From assembly GCA_013816895.1 (NCBI GenBank), contig JACDDR010000011.1, positions 1-54,371 on the forward strand: DNA of 54,371 nt, read 5' to 3'. This document shows positions 9,256 to 18,654 of the stretch, piece by piece. The notes under the pieces are model-generated. The model was not told the origin of the DNA. It saw only the letters and a program-made list of their open reading frames with translations, and searched no databases. This DNA is from Bacteroidota bacterium (GTDB lineage: Bacteria; Bacteroidota; Bacteroidia; B-17B0; Aurantibacillaceae). Made by a program: the position numbers and the translations under genes. How positions within the stretch are numbered: position 1 is the stretch's first letter; the number at the start of each line of letters is the position of its first letter.

Positions 9256-10668
9256 TTAATCAAAAATCTTCCCCGGATTCAAAATATAGTTGGGATCAAA
9301 AACTTTTTTAATGTTTCGCATAAGGTCAAGCTGATGCTGGGGGAAAACAATTGGCAGGTATTCTTTTTGCACAAGGCCAATGCCGTGTTCCCCGCTGATA
9401 GTACCTCCCAGTGATTTACATAATTCAAAAATTTCTTTTATTCCTTTTGGAAGATCGTTGTTCCACACATCATCGCTTAAATCTCCTTTAATAATATTCA
9501 CGTGCAAATTCCCGTCTCCTGCATGTCCGTAGCATACCGAAGAAAATCCGTATTTTTTTCCAATATCTTTTACGCCTTTTAATAAAACCGGTAATTCGGC
9601 GCGTGGCACTACTGTATCTTCTTCTTTATACACGCTGTTGCTCTTTACGGCCTCTCCCACTTTTCGCCTGATCTTCCACAACGCGCTTTTTTGCTCGGCG
9701 CTGTCGGCAAATAATATTTCATCGCTCAGGTGATCCTGCATAATTTGACTGATCACTTCACAATCCTGCATCAATACGTCCTGGTTGTTTCCATCTACTT
9801 CTACCAGCAAAAGGGCCTGCCATTCGGGTTTAATTTCAAAATTTACTTCTCCCGCATATTTAATACTCCAGTCAATCGCGTCACGTTCCATAAATTCCAT
9901 GGCGCTTGGCGTAATGCCGGCCCGGAATACCTGTCCCACCGCTTCGCACGCGTCAACCGCATTTTTAAATGGCACAAGCATTAAAAGATCGTATTTTGGA
10001 AGTGGAATTAATTTAAAAACAATTTTGGTAACAATGGCCAGAGTGCCTTCGCTGCCTACCATTAAATGAGTAAGATTGTAACCCGTGGAGTATTTGAGTG
10101 TGTTTGCACCTGTCCACATAATATCCCCGTTGGGTAACACCACTTCCAGATTCAATACGTAATCACGGGTGGTGCCGTATTTTACCGCTTTTGGTCCTCC
10201 GCTGCTGTGGGCAATGTTTCCGCCCAGGCTGCAGCTTCCCCAGCTTGCAGGATCGGGAGGGTAAAACAAGCCCAGTTTTTTTACTTCTTCCTGAAAAATA
10301 AAGTTTATTACCCCGGGTTCCACCGTAGCCTGCAGGTTACGCTCATCAATGTTTAAAATCTTGTTGAACTTTTCCATGCTCAGCAACACGCCTCCTTTTA
10401 TTGGTAAGGCCGCGCCACTGAGGCCAGTCCCTGCGCCCCGGGTGGTCAAGGGTATTTTATTGTTATTGCATATTTTTGCAATTGCAGCTACCTGCTGCAC
10501 TGTTTGAGGCTTTACAACAATCTCCGCCAGAAACACGAAGTCTTCTGTCTCGTCCTGCCCGTATTTTTCCAGTTGCTCTTTTTGGTTGCTGATATAATCG
10601 GCTCCCACAACGTTTTCAAGCTCTTTAAAGGTTATTGACGTTGCTTTGTTATAATTTATGGCACTCAT
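9256..10668 (-). CDS. FAD-binding oxidase, GlcD / D-lactate dehydrogenase type
   Basis: This 470-residue protein has the flavin-binding PCMH domain (about residues 40-220, with RGAGTGLSGAALP and GSEGTLAIVT) and the C-terminal FAD-oxidase domain with GHAGDGNLH and SGEHGIGLVQKEYL. These motifs are those of the glycolate oxidase GlcD, D-lactate dehydrogenase and D-2-hydroxyglutarate dehydrogenase group; the substrate cannot be fixed from sequence. It oxidises a D-2-hydroxy acid to the 2-keto acid. It is transcribed divergently from the TatD-like gene. About 20 bases upstream of its ATG, on its own strand, is TAACTTTA, close to the Bacteroidota -7 consensus. No GlcE or GlcF partners are nearby. 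Confidence 0.92.
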   Translation of the reverse strand: MSAINYNKATSITFKELENVVGADYISNQKEQLEKYGQDETEDFVFLAEIVVKPQTVQQVAAIAKICNNNKIPLTTRGAGTGLSGAALPIKGGVLLSMEKFNKILNIDERNLQATVEPGVINFIFQEEVKKLGLFYPPDPASWGSCSLGGNIAHSSGGPKAVKYGTTRDYVLNLEVVLPNGDIMWTGANTLKYSTGYNLTHLMVGSEGTLAIVTKIVFKLIPLPKYDLLMLVPFKNAVDACEAVGQVFRAGITPSAMEFMERDAIDWSIKYAGEVNFEIKPEWQALLLVEVDGNNQDVLMQDCEVISQIMQDHLSDEILFADSAEQKSALWKIRRKVGEAVKSNSVYKEEDTVVPRAELPVLLKGVKDIGKKYGFSSVCYGHAGDGNLHVNIIKGDLSDDVWNNDLPKGIKEIFELCKSLGGTISGEHGIGLVQKEYLPIVFPQHQLDLMRNIKKVFDPNYILNPGKIFD

Positions 10669-10738
10669 TTTTACAGACTAATAGTTAAAGTTACTATTAT
10701 TGATGTTGCAAGTAATACCATCTAAAAAAAATTAAGTT

Positions 10739-11386
10739 CTGTTTATTAACACACATACTCATCTGCAACTCTATGATGCCACCATCGAAGTTGTTAACCT
10801 TAATCTTGATTCAACGGAAAAGCCGAATTATTATTCTTACGGACTTCATCCCTGGTACATTGATGAGTTTTTGTATGAAGATCAGATCCGTAAACTTGAA
10901 ATAAAAGCGGATGAAAAACGGTGCATTGCCATTGGTGAATGCGGACTCGATAAACTGAGCAAAGTTGATTTTGCCTTGCAGGAAAAGGCGTTTGTTGAAC
11001 AGATAAGGATCGCCAATCATTATAAAAAGCCAATGATCATACATTGTGTAAAGGCGTTCAACGAGTTGGTGAACTGTTTAAACCTGAACAATAACGAGGT
11101 TCCGGTGGTGATTCACGGTTTTAATAACAACGAAAATATTGCTAGAGTTCTTCTAACGCAGGGCTGTTATTTTTCTTTTGGCAAAGCGCTTTTGGGTTAT
11201 GAGTCCAATGCGGCGAAAGCATTACGTAATATCGGACGCAAAAATTTTTTACTCGAAACCGATGATGCTGATATTTCAATAAAGTATATTTACAGGAAGG
11301 CCGCGGAAATACTCGGCATCGATGAAGAAATTTTAAAGCAGCAACTGGAAAATAATTTCCAAACAATATTTAATATAAAAAAATAA
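10739..11386 (+). CDS. TatD-family metal-dependent hydrolase, apparent CTG start
   Basis: All TatD metal-binding motifs are present: HTH (His6, His8), GECGLD (Glu67), IIHC (His102), VIHG (His126) and LETDD (Glu173, Asp175). The family acts as a metal-dependent DNase/hydrolase. The HxH motif lies upstream of the first usual start (TTG at 10871), and a TAA at 10733-10735 closes the frame, so the protein must start between these. CTG at 10739 gives M-F-I-N-T-H-T-H, the expected beginning, and 215 residues, as in the short TatD proteins of this phylum; ATT at 10745 is the alternative. Its stop overlaps the tcdA start (TAATG). Family call is secure, start codon is not. Confidence 0.85.
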   Translation: MFINTHTHLQLYDATIEVVNLNLDSTEKPNYYSYGLHPWYIDEFLYEDQIRKLEIKADEKRCIAIGECGLDKLSKVDFALQEKAFVEQIRIANHYKKPMIIHCVKAFNELVNCLNLNNNEVPVVIHGFNNNENIARVLLTQGCYFSFGKALLGYESNAAKALRNIGRKNFLLETDDADISIKYIYRKAAEILGIDEEILKQQLENNFQTIFNIKK

Positions 11387-12117
11387 TGGATACTTCCTGG
11401 ATGGAAAGAACCTCCTTACTGGTGGGAGCAAAAGGGCTGGAAAAACTCAACAATGCTCACGTGCTTATTGTAGGGCTTGGCGGCGTGGGTTCTTACGCTG
11501 CGGAAGCCATCGCGCGAGCCGGAGTAGGTAAAATGACAATTATTGATGGCGACACTGTTGATCCTACAAACCGGAACAGGCAACTACAAGCTTTAGTAAC
11601 TACACATGGCATGAACAAAGCTGTACTCATGGGTGAGCGCATCAAACTGATCAATCCTGAAATTTCGCTGGATGTGATCGAAGAGTTTAAGAACCCCGAC
11701 GACATGAAGGATTTTTTAAAACAAAAATTCACGTATGTAATTGACGCTATCGACAGTATTTCACCAAAATTATACCTGCTTCAAACTGCCTATTATAACA
11801 ATCAGAGAATAATTTCTAGCATGGGGGCGGGAGGGAAGATGGACCCTACGCGGATAAAAGTGGTGGATATTTCACAGACAAAAATTGATCCTTTTGCGCA
11901 ATACGTAAGAAAACGATTGCGTTACATGAATATCTACAAAGGAATAAAATCTGTTTTCAGCGATGAACTACCCGCTAAATATTCCATTATGAAAACAGAC
12001 GGCAGTAAATATAAAAAGTCTGCATACGGAACAATTTCGTATTTGCCAGCGGCATTTGGACTAACCTGCGCATCAGTAGTAATACGGGATATTTGTGGCT
12101 GGAAAGAAATAAAATAA
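11386..12117 (+). CDS. tcdA: tRNA threonylcarbamoyladenosine dehydratase (TcdA)
   Basis: This 243-residue member of the E1-like ThiF/MoeB superfamily has GLGGVGS (residues 30-36), IIDGD with Asp54 and Asp56, and TNRNRQ (61-66), which mark the ATP-binding core. The length and the missing C-terminal rhodanese or zinc cluster fit TcdA (YgdL) rather than MoeB or ThiF. TcdA converts t6A at position 37 of ANN-reading tRNAs to the cyclic form ct6A. It is translationally coupled to the TatD-like gene by a TAATG overlap. Confidence 0.9.
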   Translation: MDTSWMERTSLLVGAKGLEKLNNAHVLIVGLGGVGSYAAEAIARAGVGKMTIIDGDTVDPTNRNRQLQALVTTHGMNKAVLMGERIKLINPEISLDVIEEFKNPDDMKDFLKQKFTYVIDAIDSISPKLYLLQTAYYNNQRIISSMGAGGKMDPTRIKVVDISQTKIDPFAQYVRKRLRYMNIYKGIKSVFSDELPAKYSIMKTDGSKYKKSAYGTISYLPAAFGLTCASVVIRDICGWKEIK

Positions 12118-12613
12118 AAGGTTAATGCCTGTGCAAGCCTAACAAACATACAAGCACGTAAATGTACAAGATCTGGTGTGCGATATTTTTATTAAAAAAT
12201 GCACGGTTCAGGTGGAGTGTAAGTGTGTTCATGGAGATGAGCTTTGTTTAGCATATCTAAGATAGCAAATATAAAACGTATTTCATAATGCTTTAAAAAA
12301 AGTATTTAAATTTCCGAGGAATGTTTTTCTTTGGCAGTGCGGTTTTTAACCGATCGATTAGGAAATTTGTAAATTTATTTGGATTGTATCTTTTTGTTTT
12401 TTTTAATTAATATGGCTTATTTGTAGGTCTATGGATTAAATTTCCTTTTACATCGAAATCGCCCGCAATTATCTCATTTCTTGCCAATGACACTCGAATT
12501 CATGCAAGAGACCCTAATTGTTTACATCGTATTGTGTTTGTTAAGAAAATGAATTCCGGAAATCTCCAATTTCACTGGTTTTGCCGCTCCTTTATGTCTT
12601 TTCAAAGTTCTAA
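12118..12613. other. AT-rich stretch without a recognisable gene
   Basis: About 500 bases between tcdA and the IS630 element with stop codons in all frames and no convincing coding stretch. A small hairpin CGGTT-TTT-AACCG lies near 12341-12353. On the minus strand a 29-codon piece ending with TAA near 12527 could be the relict end of a gene cut by the insertion, but I cannot identify it. The word TTTACATCG occurs twice (near 12450 and 12521). The low gene content beside an insertion suggests a decayed accessory patch. Confidence 0.5.
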
Positions 12614-12615
12614 TA

Positions 12616-12631
12616 CTAAACCGCTAACAAG
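12616..12631 (+). repeat. Left terminal inverted repeat of the IS630 element
   Basis: CTAAACCGCTAACAAG, a perfect reverse complement of the right end at 13716-13731; preceded by a TA dinucleotide. Confidence 0.93.
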
Positions 12632-13688
12632 TAGCTGAAATTAACCAATCAAAGTTACACATATTACTAATTGTTATTTTCTCATTCTGCAAATCACATA
12701 AAGCTATACCGAGTTGTTCATCGACAGCATCAAGTGAATCAAACGTGTAGTTATTAAATTCTTTTTGTTCGCGAATATAATCCCAAATATGCTCTGTTGG
12801 ATTTAGTTCTGGCGAGTATGGTGGTAAAGGCAGAATTGATATATTTTCAGGCAACATCAATTTGTGAGTTGTATGCCATCCAGCTGAATCCATTATCATA
12901 ATTATTCTGTAGTGAGGAAAAGTGGCACTTGTCTCTGCTAATAATGCATTCATTGCTTCTGTATTACAAAATGGTGATATAATCGAACACGTTTCACCAG
13001 TTTGAGGGCAAACTGTTGTAAAAGCATAAAGATATTCTCGTATAGCCTTTTTTCACTATCGCTCTATCAGTTCTATGAACCCAACATTTGCGAACATGAT
13101 TCATTCTACCAAAAGATGCTTCATCTTCAAAAAAAACCATCAAAGGTCTCGGATCATTTTCCTTTACTCGCTGGGTTGCCAGTATTTCAGGGAGTTTTTT
13201 TTAAATTCTTCTTGCGCGACCTTGTTCCGTTTAGGATGTTCTGGACGTGGCATTTTCTTTTTCCAATTATGTCGTTTAAATAAATCCCATATATAATCAT
13301 CTGAAACTTGTTTGCCGACCTTTTTTTCAATTAGTTTTTTTATATGCTTTGCAACAAGTATTTTGCCTTCAACCGCTTTAAGTTTTAAGTCATTCATCAT
13401 TTTATTCTCCTCCTCAAAACTCATTATAGAAGTCGCCAATCGCCTACCGCCCCAATTAATATCGTCAGTAAAATCAGCTCCAATTTTATTATACTGTTCA
13501 ACAACTTTGTAGACCTTACTCTTAGTTACGCCTAAAAACAGTGCATATTCTTCCGCCTTTTTATTTGGATTAAATGACACCGATAATAAAATTTGCCAAT
13601 AACTCCTATGATGGCTTTTGATACTATTAGATAATTTACTTGATAGTTCGGCCGTAGTTAAGTGTGGTTCTAATTGTAATATTCGCAT
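12624..13688 (-). pseudogene. IS630-family transposase broken by two compensating frameshifts
   Basis: The N-terminal part (13688 to about 13196) encodes a helix-turn-helix region (LFLGVTKSKVYKVVEQY) and the linker common to IS630 transposases. At an A8 run (13195-13202) the homologous frame moves by -1; the next 142 bases encode VFFEDEASFGR with the first catalytic Asp and RKCWVHR in that frame. At an A6 run (13048-13053) the frame moves back, and the last part encodes MIMDSAGWHT (second Asp) and LNPTEHIWDYIRE (third acidic residue). The first and last parts are therefore in the same frame and the whole DDE core is present. Either two real indels, sequencing slips at homopolymers, or slippage on A8 explain this; the A6 site makes a simple programmed frameshift insufficient. 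Confidence 0.85.
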
Positions 13689-13715
13689 AATGCAAATATA
13701 GCACTTTTTAATTAT

Positions 13716-13731
13716 CTTGTTAGCGGTTTAG
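13716..13731 (-). repeat. Right terminal inverted repeat of the IS630 element
   Basis: CTTGTTAGCGGTTTAG on the plus strand, matching the left end over 16 bases without mismatch; followed by a TA dinucleotide. Confidence 0.93.
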
Positions 13732-13827
13732 TATAAAGATTCAATATCGTAACCTCACAGCCGCAGGTTTGGTTTAGAAAAATGCTTATTTTAACGTAAA
13801 ATTATATAGGGCCCTTTTTAAAAAGAA

Positions 13828-13835
13828 TAACTTTG
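13828..13835 (+). promoter_or_regulatory. TAnnTTTG (-7 type) element immediately before the helical-repeat gene
   Basis: TAACTTTG matches the Bacteroidota -7 consensus TAnnTTTG. It ends only five bases before the ATG at 13841, which would put the transcription start at or next to the start codon. I do not see a good TTTG at the -33 position, so this is a weak call. Confidence 0.35.
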
Positions 13836-13840
13836 ATAGG

Positions 13841-14275
13841 ATGAAACATTACTCGACACATGCAATAGATCAGCTCACGCGTTATGCATTAAAAGACACA
13901 ATTGGCTTTAACTGGCTCATGAATAACGGTTACAAAGAGCTAATTGCCGTTTTCGACGCAGTACGTGATGATAAGGCGGCTTTTAAATATTTAATGGATA
14001 ATAAACATTTTGTTCTGGCTGCTTTTGTGAATGCTATTTGGGAAGATGAAAAAGCGTTTAAGTTTTTGCTGGATGCCAAAGCTTACGACTGGGCTGCCTG
14101 CGCCAATATTATCAACGGAGACGATAAGGCTGAGGAGGCACTTAACCGTAACGGGAAAAAACATTTTGTGTTGCTGGCACATGCTATTCAGAGCAGGATT
14201 CATGAGGATGGCGACCGTAACATGACTCCCTGGGGCGTGATGAAAAATTTATTGAACTTTAAAAAGAAGGAATAA
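13841..14275 (+). CDS. Conserved-looking protein of three 25-residue helical repeats
   Basis: This 144-residue protein has no signal peptide. Residues 23-97 are three back-to-back 25-residue units with the pattern F-x-x-L-[ML]-[DN]-x-x-x-x-x-x-A-x-x-x-A-[IV]-x-x-[DG]-[DE]-[EDK]-K-A (starting at Phe23, Phe48 and Phe73). This suggests a stacked helical scaffold like HEAT or ankyrin-type repeats. A basic tail ends the protein. I do not recognise a family. It is followed three bases later by a 75-residue gene, which overlaps a SpoIIE-type phosphatase gene, so a role in that signalling unit is likely but is inference. Confidence 0.75.
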   Translation: MKHYSTHAIDQLTRYALKDTIGFNWLMNNGYKELIAVFDAVRDDKAAFKYLMDNKHFVLAAFVNAIWEDEKAFKFLLDAKAYDWAACANIINGDDKAEEALNRNGKKHFVLLAHAIQSRIHEDGDRNMTPWGVMKNLLNFKKKE

Positions 14276-14278
14276 GGG

Positions 14279-14506
14279 ATGAGAATAATTGATAGTATTC
14301 CGCATGAAAGTATGACCATCAGCATCTTTCACATGAATGATAAATACATGGTGAAGTTCGAAGCGGGCCCGATGGAGCAGATTTTTAAATTTTCTTCGGA
14401 GGAAGTGCAAAACGTTGCAACACTGAAAACCAAAATTACCAGCGATTTTATTGAAACAACACGCAAACGGTTTAACGATATGTTTATGCAAATGCGCGAA
14501 ATTTAA
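14279..14506 (+). CDS. 75-residue protein of unknown function, coupled to a phosphatase gene
   Basis: This small, soluble, probably alpha/beta protein contains MNDKYMVKFEAGPMEQIFKF in its middle and a helical, charged C-terminus. It starts three bases after the upstream gene and its TAA overlaps the ATG of the phosphatase gene by one base (TAATG at 14504-14508), so its translation is coupled to the phosphatase. I do not recognise the family. The close coupling suggests a partner or regulator of the phosphatase. Confidence 0.7.
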   Translation: MRIIDSIPHESMTISIFHMNDKYMVKFEAGPMEQIFKFSSEEVQNVATLKTKITSDFIETTRKRFNDMFMQMREI

Positions 14507-16488
14507 TGGCGGCTAAATACGTTTACTTCCTTATTGTTTTTTGTTTTTTTACTTGTACCATCCAAGCGCAGTACGATTCCCTTGAAATGGAAAGGGTAAT
14601 CAGAACTTTTGAGAAAGCGGACAACGCTGATGTTTTTACAAGAATTTCGGACAGCCTTTATCATATTTCTAAAACCGACCAGAAACGGTTTATATTGCAG
14701 GTTCAAAGGAGAGCTGAACTTTCGAATAATAAATTTCTTAAAGCCATGAGCCTAAACGCCCTTGGCTTGTGGTATGCGGAGTTGAATTTGTTTTCCGACG
14801 CTTATACAGCGTATATGAAAGCATTGGATATTTTTAATGCGATTGACCATAGCAGCGGAAAGTTTAATGTATTGTCAAATATAGGCGCACTTTATTATTA
14901 TATAGGCGATTCAAAAAAAGCCCTGGTATATGAGTTTAAAGCATATGAAATATTTAAACAAAAATTGCCAAACCGATATTCCAAAGGAGCAAGTGCTTGC
15001 CTTAATATTGGAAGCATGTATGGTCAATTAGGAAATCTTCCCCTGGCACGAACCTATTTTTTAAGGGCCCTGGAATATTATCAGAAAGATCCGGAAGACA
15101 GTATCACCCGCGCCTTCATTTACAATAATATTTCAGATACCTATTTATTTGCAGATGATATTGTGAATGCTGAAAAATATGCTGCAGTGGCTTTCGAAAT
15201 AAAAAGGAAATACGGAAGCAGGCGCGAAAAAGCAAACGGATACCTGAACATGGGTCAGATTGCAATGAGAAAAGACGAATTTAAAAAAGCTGAAAGTTAT
15301 TATTTAACAGCTCTATCTTTGTGCGAACTGGATGCTCCCAATGAAAATCTTTATGGGGTTTATTATGGCCTCGCCGATGTATATGAATCTCTCAATAACG
15401 TTAAGGAAGAAATTAAGTATCTTAAACTTTCTTATAAGACGCGTGGCCATCTGGATAGTCTTGCCAGAGCCTCGGAAGTAAAAAATCTGGAAATTAAAAC
15501 TGAATTCAGGCAAAAGGCGGTTAACGACAGTATTGCAAATATGGCGCAGATAAAAGTGCGCGATGTTAAACTGGAGCAAAAAAAGCGCGAGTCAATTTAC
15601 GGTATTATTGCTTTGATCGTGGTAAGCATCATTGCGTTTTTAATTTTTAACCGTTACCGCATCACACAAAAACAAAAAGTGATTATCGAGGAACAAAAGC
15701 ATTTGGTAGAAGATAAAAATAAAGAAATTACCGACAGTATTAATTATGCGAAAAATCTCCAGGATGCATTGATACCAAATCCAGCAGAGCTAACAGCTTT
15801 GTTTCCGGGCGCCTTTGTAATTTACATGCCGAAAGATATTGTTGCCGGTGATTTTTATTGGGTTCATGAAATTAAAAATTCAGAAAAAACAAATGGCAGA
15901 CAAATTTTAGTAGCTGTTGCAGACTGCACTGGCCATGGGGTTCCTGGGGCGTTGGTAAGCGTGGTTTGTATTAACGCTCTTTACCGGGCCGTAAATGAAT
16001 TTAATTTATTCGAACCAAACGAAGTCCTTGATAAGGTGAATATCATTGTAAATGAAACCTTCAGCAAATACAGCAAACAGGTGAACGATGGTATGGATAT
16101 ATCATTAATGCTGGTAGATTACGCAAATAATGAAGTGAGATGGTCAGGGGCGAACAACAAGCTCATTTATTTTGAGAGCGACGCTGTTTACGGTCTTAAG
16201 CCGGATAAGCAACCAATAGGAAAAAACGAAGATCATAAACCTTTTACTCTGCATACCCTGCCATTAATGCGCGGTTCCATGTTTTATCTGTTAACCGATG
16301 GTTTTTCAGATCAGTTCGGGGGCGATAAAAATAAAAAAATGGGCTTTGCACAGTTTAAGAAATTAATGGAATCCAACTATAACAAACCCATGGAAGAACA
16401 ACGGGCAAATTTTGAAAAAGCATTTATTGACTGGAAAAAAGACTGCGAACAAACCGATGACGTGTCACTTCTTGGAATAAAAATATAA
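14506..16488 (+). CDS. Membrane-bound TPR protein with SpoIIE/PP2C-type phosphatase domain
   Basis: This 660-residue protein has a signal peptide (1-22), a periplasmic region of tetratricopeptide repeats (about 70-330), one membrane segment (about 363-383), a short coiled coil, and a cytoplasmic PPM/SpoIIE domain (about 420-660). The phosphatase has GDFYW (448-452), ADCTGHG (Asp473), LLTDGFSDQFGG and a closing DDVSLLGI, so the metal-binding Asp residues are present. The layout is that of RsbU-like sensors that dephosphorylate a serine on a STAS-domain anti-anti-sigma factor in response to an envelope signal. The partner is not adjacent; a STAS-like protein occurs at 44.5 kb, but any link is speculation. 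Confidence 0.92.
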   Translation: MAAKYVYFLIVFCFFTCTIQAQYDSLEMERVIRTFEKADNADVFTRISDSLYHISKTDQKRFILQVQRRAELSNNKFLKAMSLNALGLWYAELNLFSDAYTAYMKALDIFNAIDHSSGKFNVLSNIGALYYYIGDSKKALVYEFKAYEIFKQKLPNRYSKGASACLNIGSMYGQLGNLPLARTYFLRALEYYQKDPEDSITRAFIYNNISDTYLFADDIVNAEKYAAVAFEIKRKYGSRREKANGYLNMGQIAMRKDEFKKAESYYLTALSLCELDAPNENLYGVYYGLADVYESLNNVKEEIKYLKLSYKTRGHLDSLARASEVKNLEIKTEFRQKAVNDSIANMAQIKVRDVKLEQKKRESIYGIIALIVVSIIAFLIFNRYRITQKQKVIIEEQKHLVEDKNKEITDSINYAKNLQDALIPNPAELTALFPGAFVIYMPKDIVAGDFYWVHEIKNSEKTNGRQILVAVADCTGHGVPGALVSVVCINALYRAVNEFNLFEPNEVLDKVNIIVNETFSKYSKQVNDGMDISLMLVDYANNEVRWSGANNKLIYFESDAVYGLKPDKQPIGKNEDHKPFTLHTLPLMRGSMFYLLTDGFSDQFGGDKNKKMGFAQFKKLMESNYNKPMEEQRANFEKAFIDWKKDCEQTDDVSLLGIKI

Positions 16489-16489
16489 G

Positions 16490-16849
16490 ATGATCATTTA
16501 CTATAATCCGCGCTGTTCAAAATGCCGGGAAGCCAAAGAATTACTTGAAGACAATAAATGTGATTTTGAGATACGGGATTATCTTTCAATTCCTCCTTCT
16601 AAAAAAGAAATTAAAGATCTCCTTGATAAACTTGGAGTTCTTGCTTATGATATTATACGAAAGAAAGAATCACTTTTTTTGGAAAAATATTCGGATAAAA
16701 AATACACCAATACCCAATGGATAAAAATACTTTCGGAAAATCCTATCCTTATGGAACGGCCAATTGTTGTGGATGGAGAAAAGGCTGTGGTAGGCCGGCC
16801 TCCTGTGCTTATCCTTGATTTATTGAACCGGTCTAAAAGAAAGAAGTAA
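16490..16849 (+). CDS. ArsC/Spx-family thioredoxin-fold protein (arsenate reductase-like)
   Basis: This 119-residue protein is the usual length for glutaredoxin-type ArsC and YffB. It begins with a YNPRCSKC motif giving Cys9 and Cys12 and has the family's NPILMERPIVV and GRPP segments. The catalytic Cys9 is in place, and a CxxC pair rather than a single Cys suggests thiol-disulphide chemistry. No ars operon genes are nearby, so the arsenate role is unproven; it starts two bases after the phosphatase stop and may simply share its transcript. Confidence 0.88.
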   Translation: MIIYYNPRCSKCREAKELLEDNKCDFEIRDYLSIPPSKKEIKDLLDKLGVLAYDIIRKKESLFLEKYSDKKYTNTQWIKILSENPILMERPIVVDGEKAVVGRPPVLILDLLNRSKRKK

Positions 16850-16884
16850 TTACTTTAAGATGATCTGGATAAAGTGCGACAAAA

Positions 16885-18654
16885 CTATTCGTAGGTTTTA
16901 ATAAATAATTCTTTCAGCTGTTCTTCACTGATTTCGGCAGGACTGTCGATCATTACATCTCTACCGGAATTATTTTTAGGGAAAGCAATAAAGTCGCGGA
17001 TGCTGTCGGAGCCCCCAAACAGGGAACACAGCCTGTCGAACCCAAACGCTATTCCACCATGAGGGGGCGCTCCAAATTCAAAAGCGTTCATTAAAAACCC
17101 AAACTGTTTTTGTGCTTCTTCTTTCGAAAAACCTAATATTTCAAACATTTTAGCCTGCAGATCTTTACTATGAATTCTTATACTACCGCCGCCTACTTCT
17201 ACGCCATTGATAACAATGTCATAAGCATTAGCCCTGACCTTCCCCGGATCTGAATTTAATAATTCAACATCTTCAGGTTTTGGTGAGGTAAACGGATGAT
17301 GTTTGGCATGCCAGCGTCCGGCAAGCGATGCTAAAAGATTCGGATCACCTTCGTTCCATTCCAGCAAAGGAAAGTCAATCACCCATAGGGCGGAAAACTT
17401 GTTTTTATCTCTAAGACCCAGGCGGCTGCCCATTTCGAGGCGCAACTCGCTTATGCCTTTACGTGTTTTCTCTTCTTTTCCAGCCAATACAAGGATCAGG
17501 TCGCCCGGTTGAGAGTCACAGTCAGCCGACCATTTTTTTAATTCTTCTTCACCGTAAAATTTATCAACACTTGACTTGATGGTTCCATCGGCATTATGAC
17601 GTGCATACACCAGCCCGGTAGCTCCAATTTGCGGACGTTTTACCCATTCGGTTAATTCATCCAGCTGCTTGCGTGTATATTCCGCGGCGCCTTTCGCACA
17701 AATGGCTACAACAAGTTCCGCATCATCAAACACTTTAAAATTTTTGTTTTTTACAAGTTCATTCAGTTCTATCAGCTTCATTTCAAAACGCGTGTCGGGC
17801 TTGTCGTTGCCATAATATTTCATGGCATCAGCATACGTCATTCTCGGTAGTGTAGGAATATCGATGTTCTTTACGGTTTTAAATAAATGGCGGGTAAGGC
17901 CTTCAAAGGTTTGCAGAATATCTTCCTGTTCAACAAAGCTCATTTCACAATCTATCTGCGTAAACTCAGGTTGCCTGTCGGCGCGCAGATCCTCATCCCT
18001 GAAACATTTTACAATCTGATAATAACGATCGAAGCCACTCACCATAAGCAATTGCTTGAAGGTTTGCGGACTCTGCGGTAGAGCATAGAACTGGTTTTTG
18101 TTCATGCGGCTTGGTACTACAAAATCACGTGCGCCTTCGGGAGTAGATTTAATAAGAACAGGCGTTTCTACTTCAATAAATTTTTGCTTGTCTAAATAAT
18201 TGCGTGTTTCAAGAGCCAGGCGGTGGCGCAGCTCAAGATTTTTTCTTACCACATTCCGGCGAAGGTCCAGGTAACGGTATTTCATCCGGAGTTCATCGCC
18301 ACCATCGGTTTCGTCTTCAAGAGTAAACGGAGGGGTTATAGAACTGTTCAGGATATTAATTTCAGAAACCGTTATTTCAATATCGCCGGTAGGATTGTTT
18401 TTATTTTTATTTTCACGCTCAATCACAGTGCCGGTAACCTGTATCACAAATTCTCTGCCGAGGGATTTAACTTTAGCGCTGATGGCAGAGTCGGAATCAA
18501 TATTAATACGAAGTTGCGTGATACCGTATCGGTCGCGAAGATCAATAAAAGTAAGAGCGCCGAGATCTTTTACGCGCTGAACCCAGCCGCAAAGCGTCAC
18601 CGTTTTATTAATGTCTTCAATTCTTAACTCGCCGCAGGTATTGGTTCTTAACAT
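16885..18654 (-). CDS. aspS: Aspartyl-tRNA synthetase
   Basis: This 589-residue bacterial-type class II synthetase has an N-terminal OB-fold anticodon-binding domain (residues 1-105), motif 2 with [18 protein letters not shown], the bacterial GAD insertion domain, and motif 3 with GIAFGFDRL near the end. It charges tRNA-Asp. It is convergent with the ArsC-like gene, with 35 bases between them and no clear terminator. It lies downstream of the GSCFA gene on the same strand. Confidence 0.98.
   Translation of the reverse strand: MLRTNTCGELRIEDINKTVTLCGWVQRVKDLGALTFIDLRDRYGITQLRINIDSDSAISAKVKSLGREFVIQVTGTVIERENKNKNNPTGDIEITVSEINILNSSITPPFTLEDETDGGDELRMKYRYLDLRRNVVRKNLELRHRLALETRNYLDKQKFIEVETPVLIKSTPEGARDFVVPSRMNKNQFYALPQSPQTFKQLLMVSGFDRYYQIVKCFRDEDLRADRQPEFTQIDCEMSFVEQEDILQTFEGLTRHLFKTVKNIDIPTLPRMTYADAMKYYGNDKPDTRFEMKLIELNELVKNKNFKVFDDAELVVAICAKGAAEYTRKQLDELTEWVKRPQIGATGLVYARHNADGTIKSSVDKFYGEEELKKWSADCDSQPGDLILVLAGKEEKTRKGISELRLEMGSRLGLRDKNKFSALWVIDFPLLEWNEGDPNLLASLAGRWHAKHHPFTSPKPEDVELLNSDPGKVRANAYDIVINGVEVGGGSIRIHSKDLQAKMFEILGFSKEEAQKQFGFLMNAFEFGAPPHGGIAFGFDRLCSLFGGSDSIRDFIAFPKNNSGRDVMIDSPAEISEEQLKELFIKTYE

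Larger units (their letters stand above)
12616..13731 (-). mobile_element. IS630-family insertion sequence (about 1.1 kb)
   Basis: The element is bounded by perfect 16-bp terminal inverted repeats, CTAAACCGCTAACAAG at 12616-12631 and its reverse complement at 13716-13731. It is flanked on each side by TA (12614-12615 and 13732-13733), the target duplication expected for the IS630/Tc1-mariner group. Between them lies one transposase gene on the minus strand, split by two frame changes. Both ends look intact, so insertion was probably recent, or the ends are still usable in trans. Confidence 0.93.

Noticed and set aside
12440..12613. Relict of a second transposase beside the IS630 element
   Set aside because: A 29-codon minus-strand piece ends with a plausible stop, but it matches no family I know, and joining the flanks across the insertion meets a stop codon.
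18223..18627. 134-residue plus-strand frame opposite aspS
   Set aside because: Antisense to a conserved synthetase gene; composition is that of a shadow frame.
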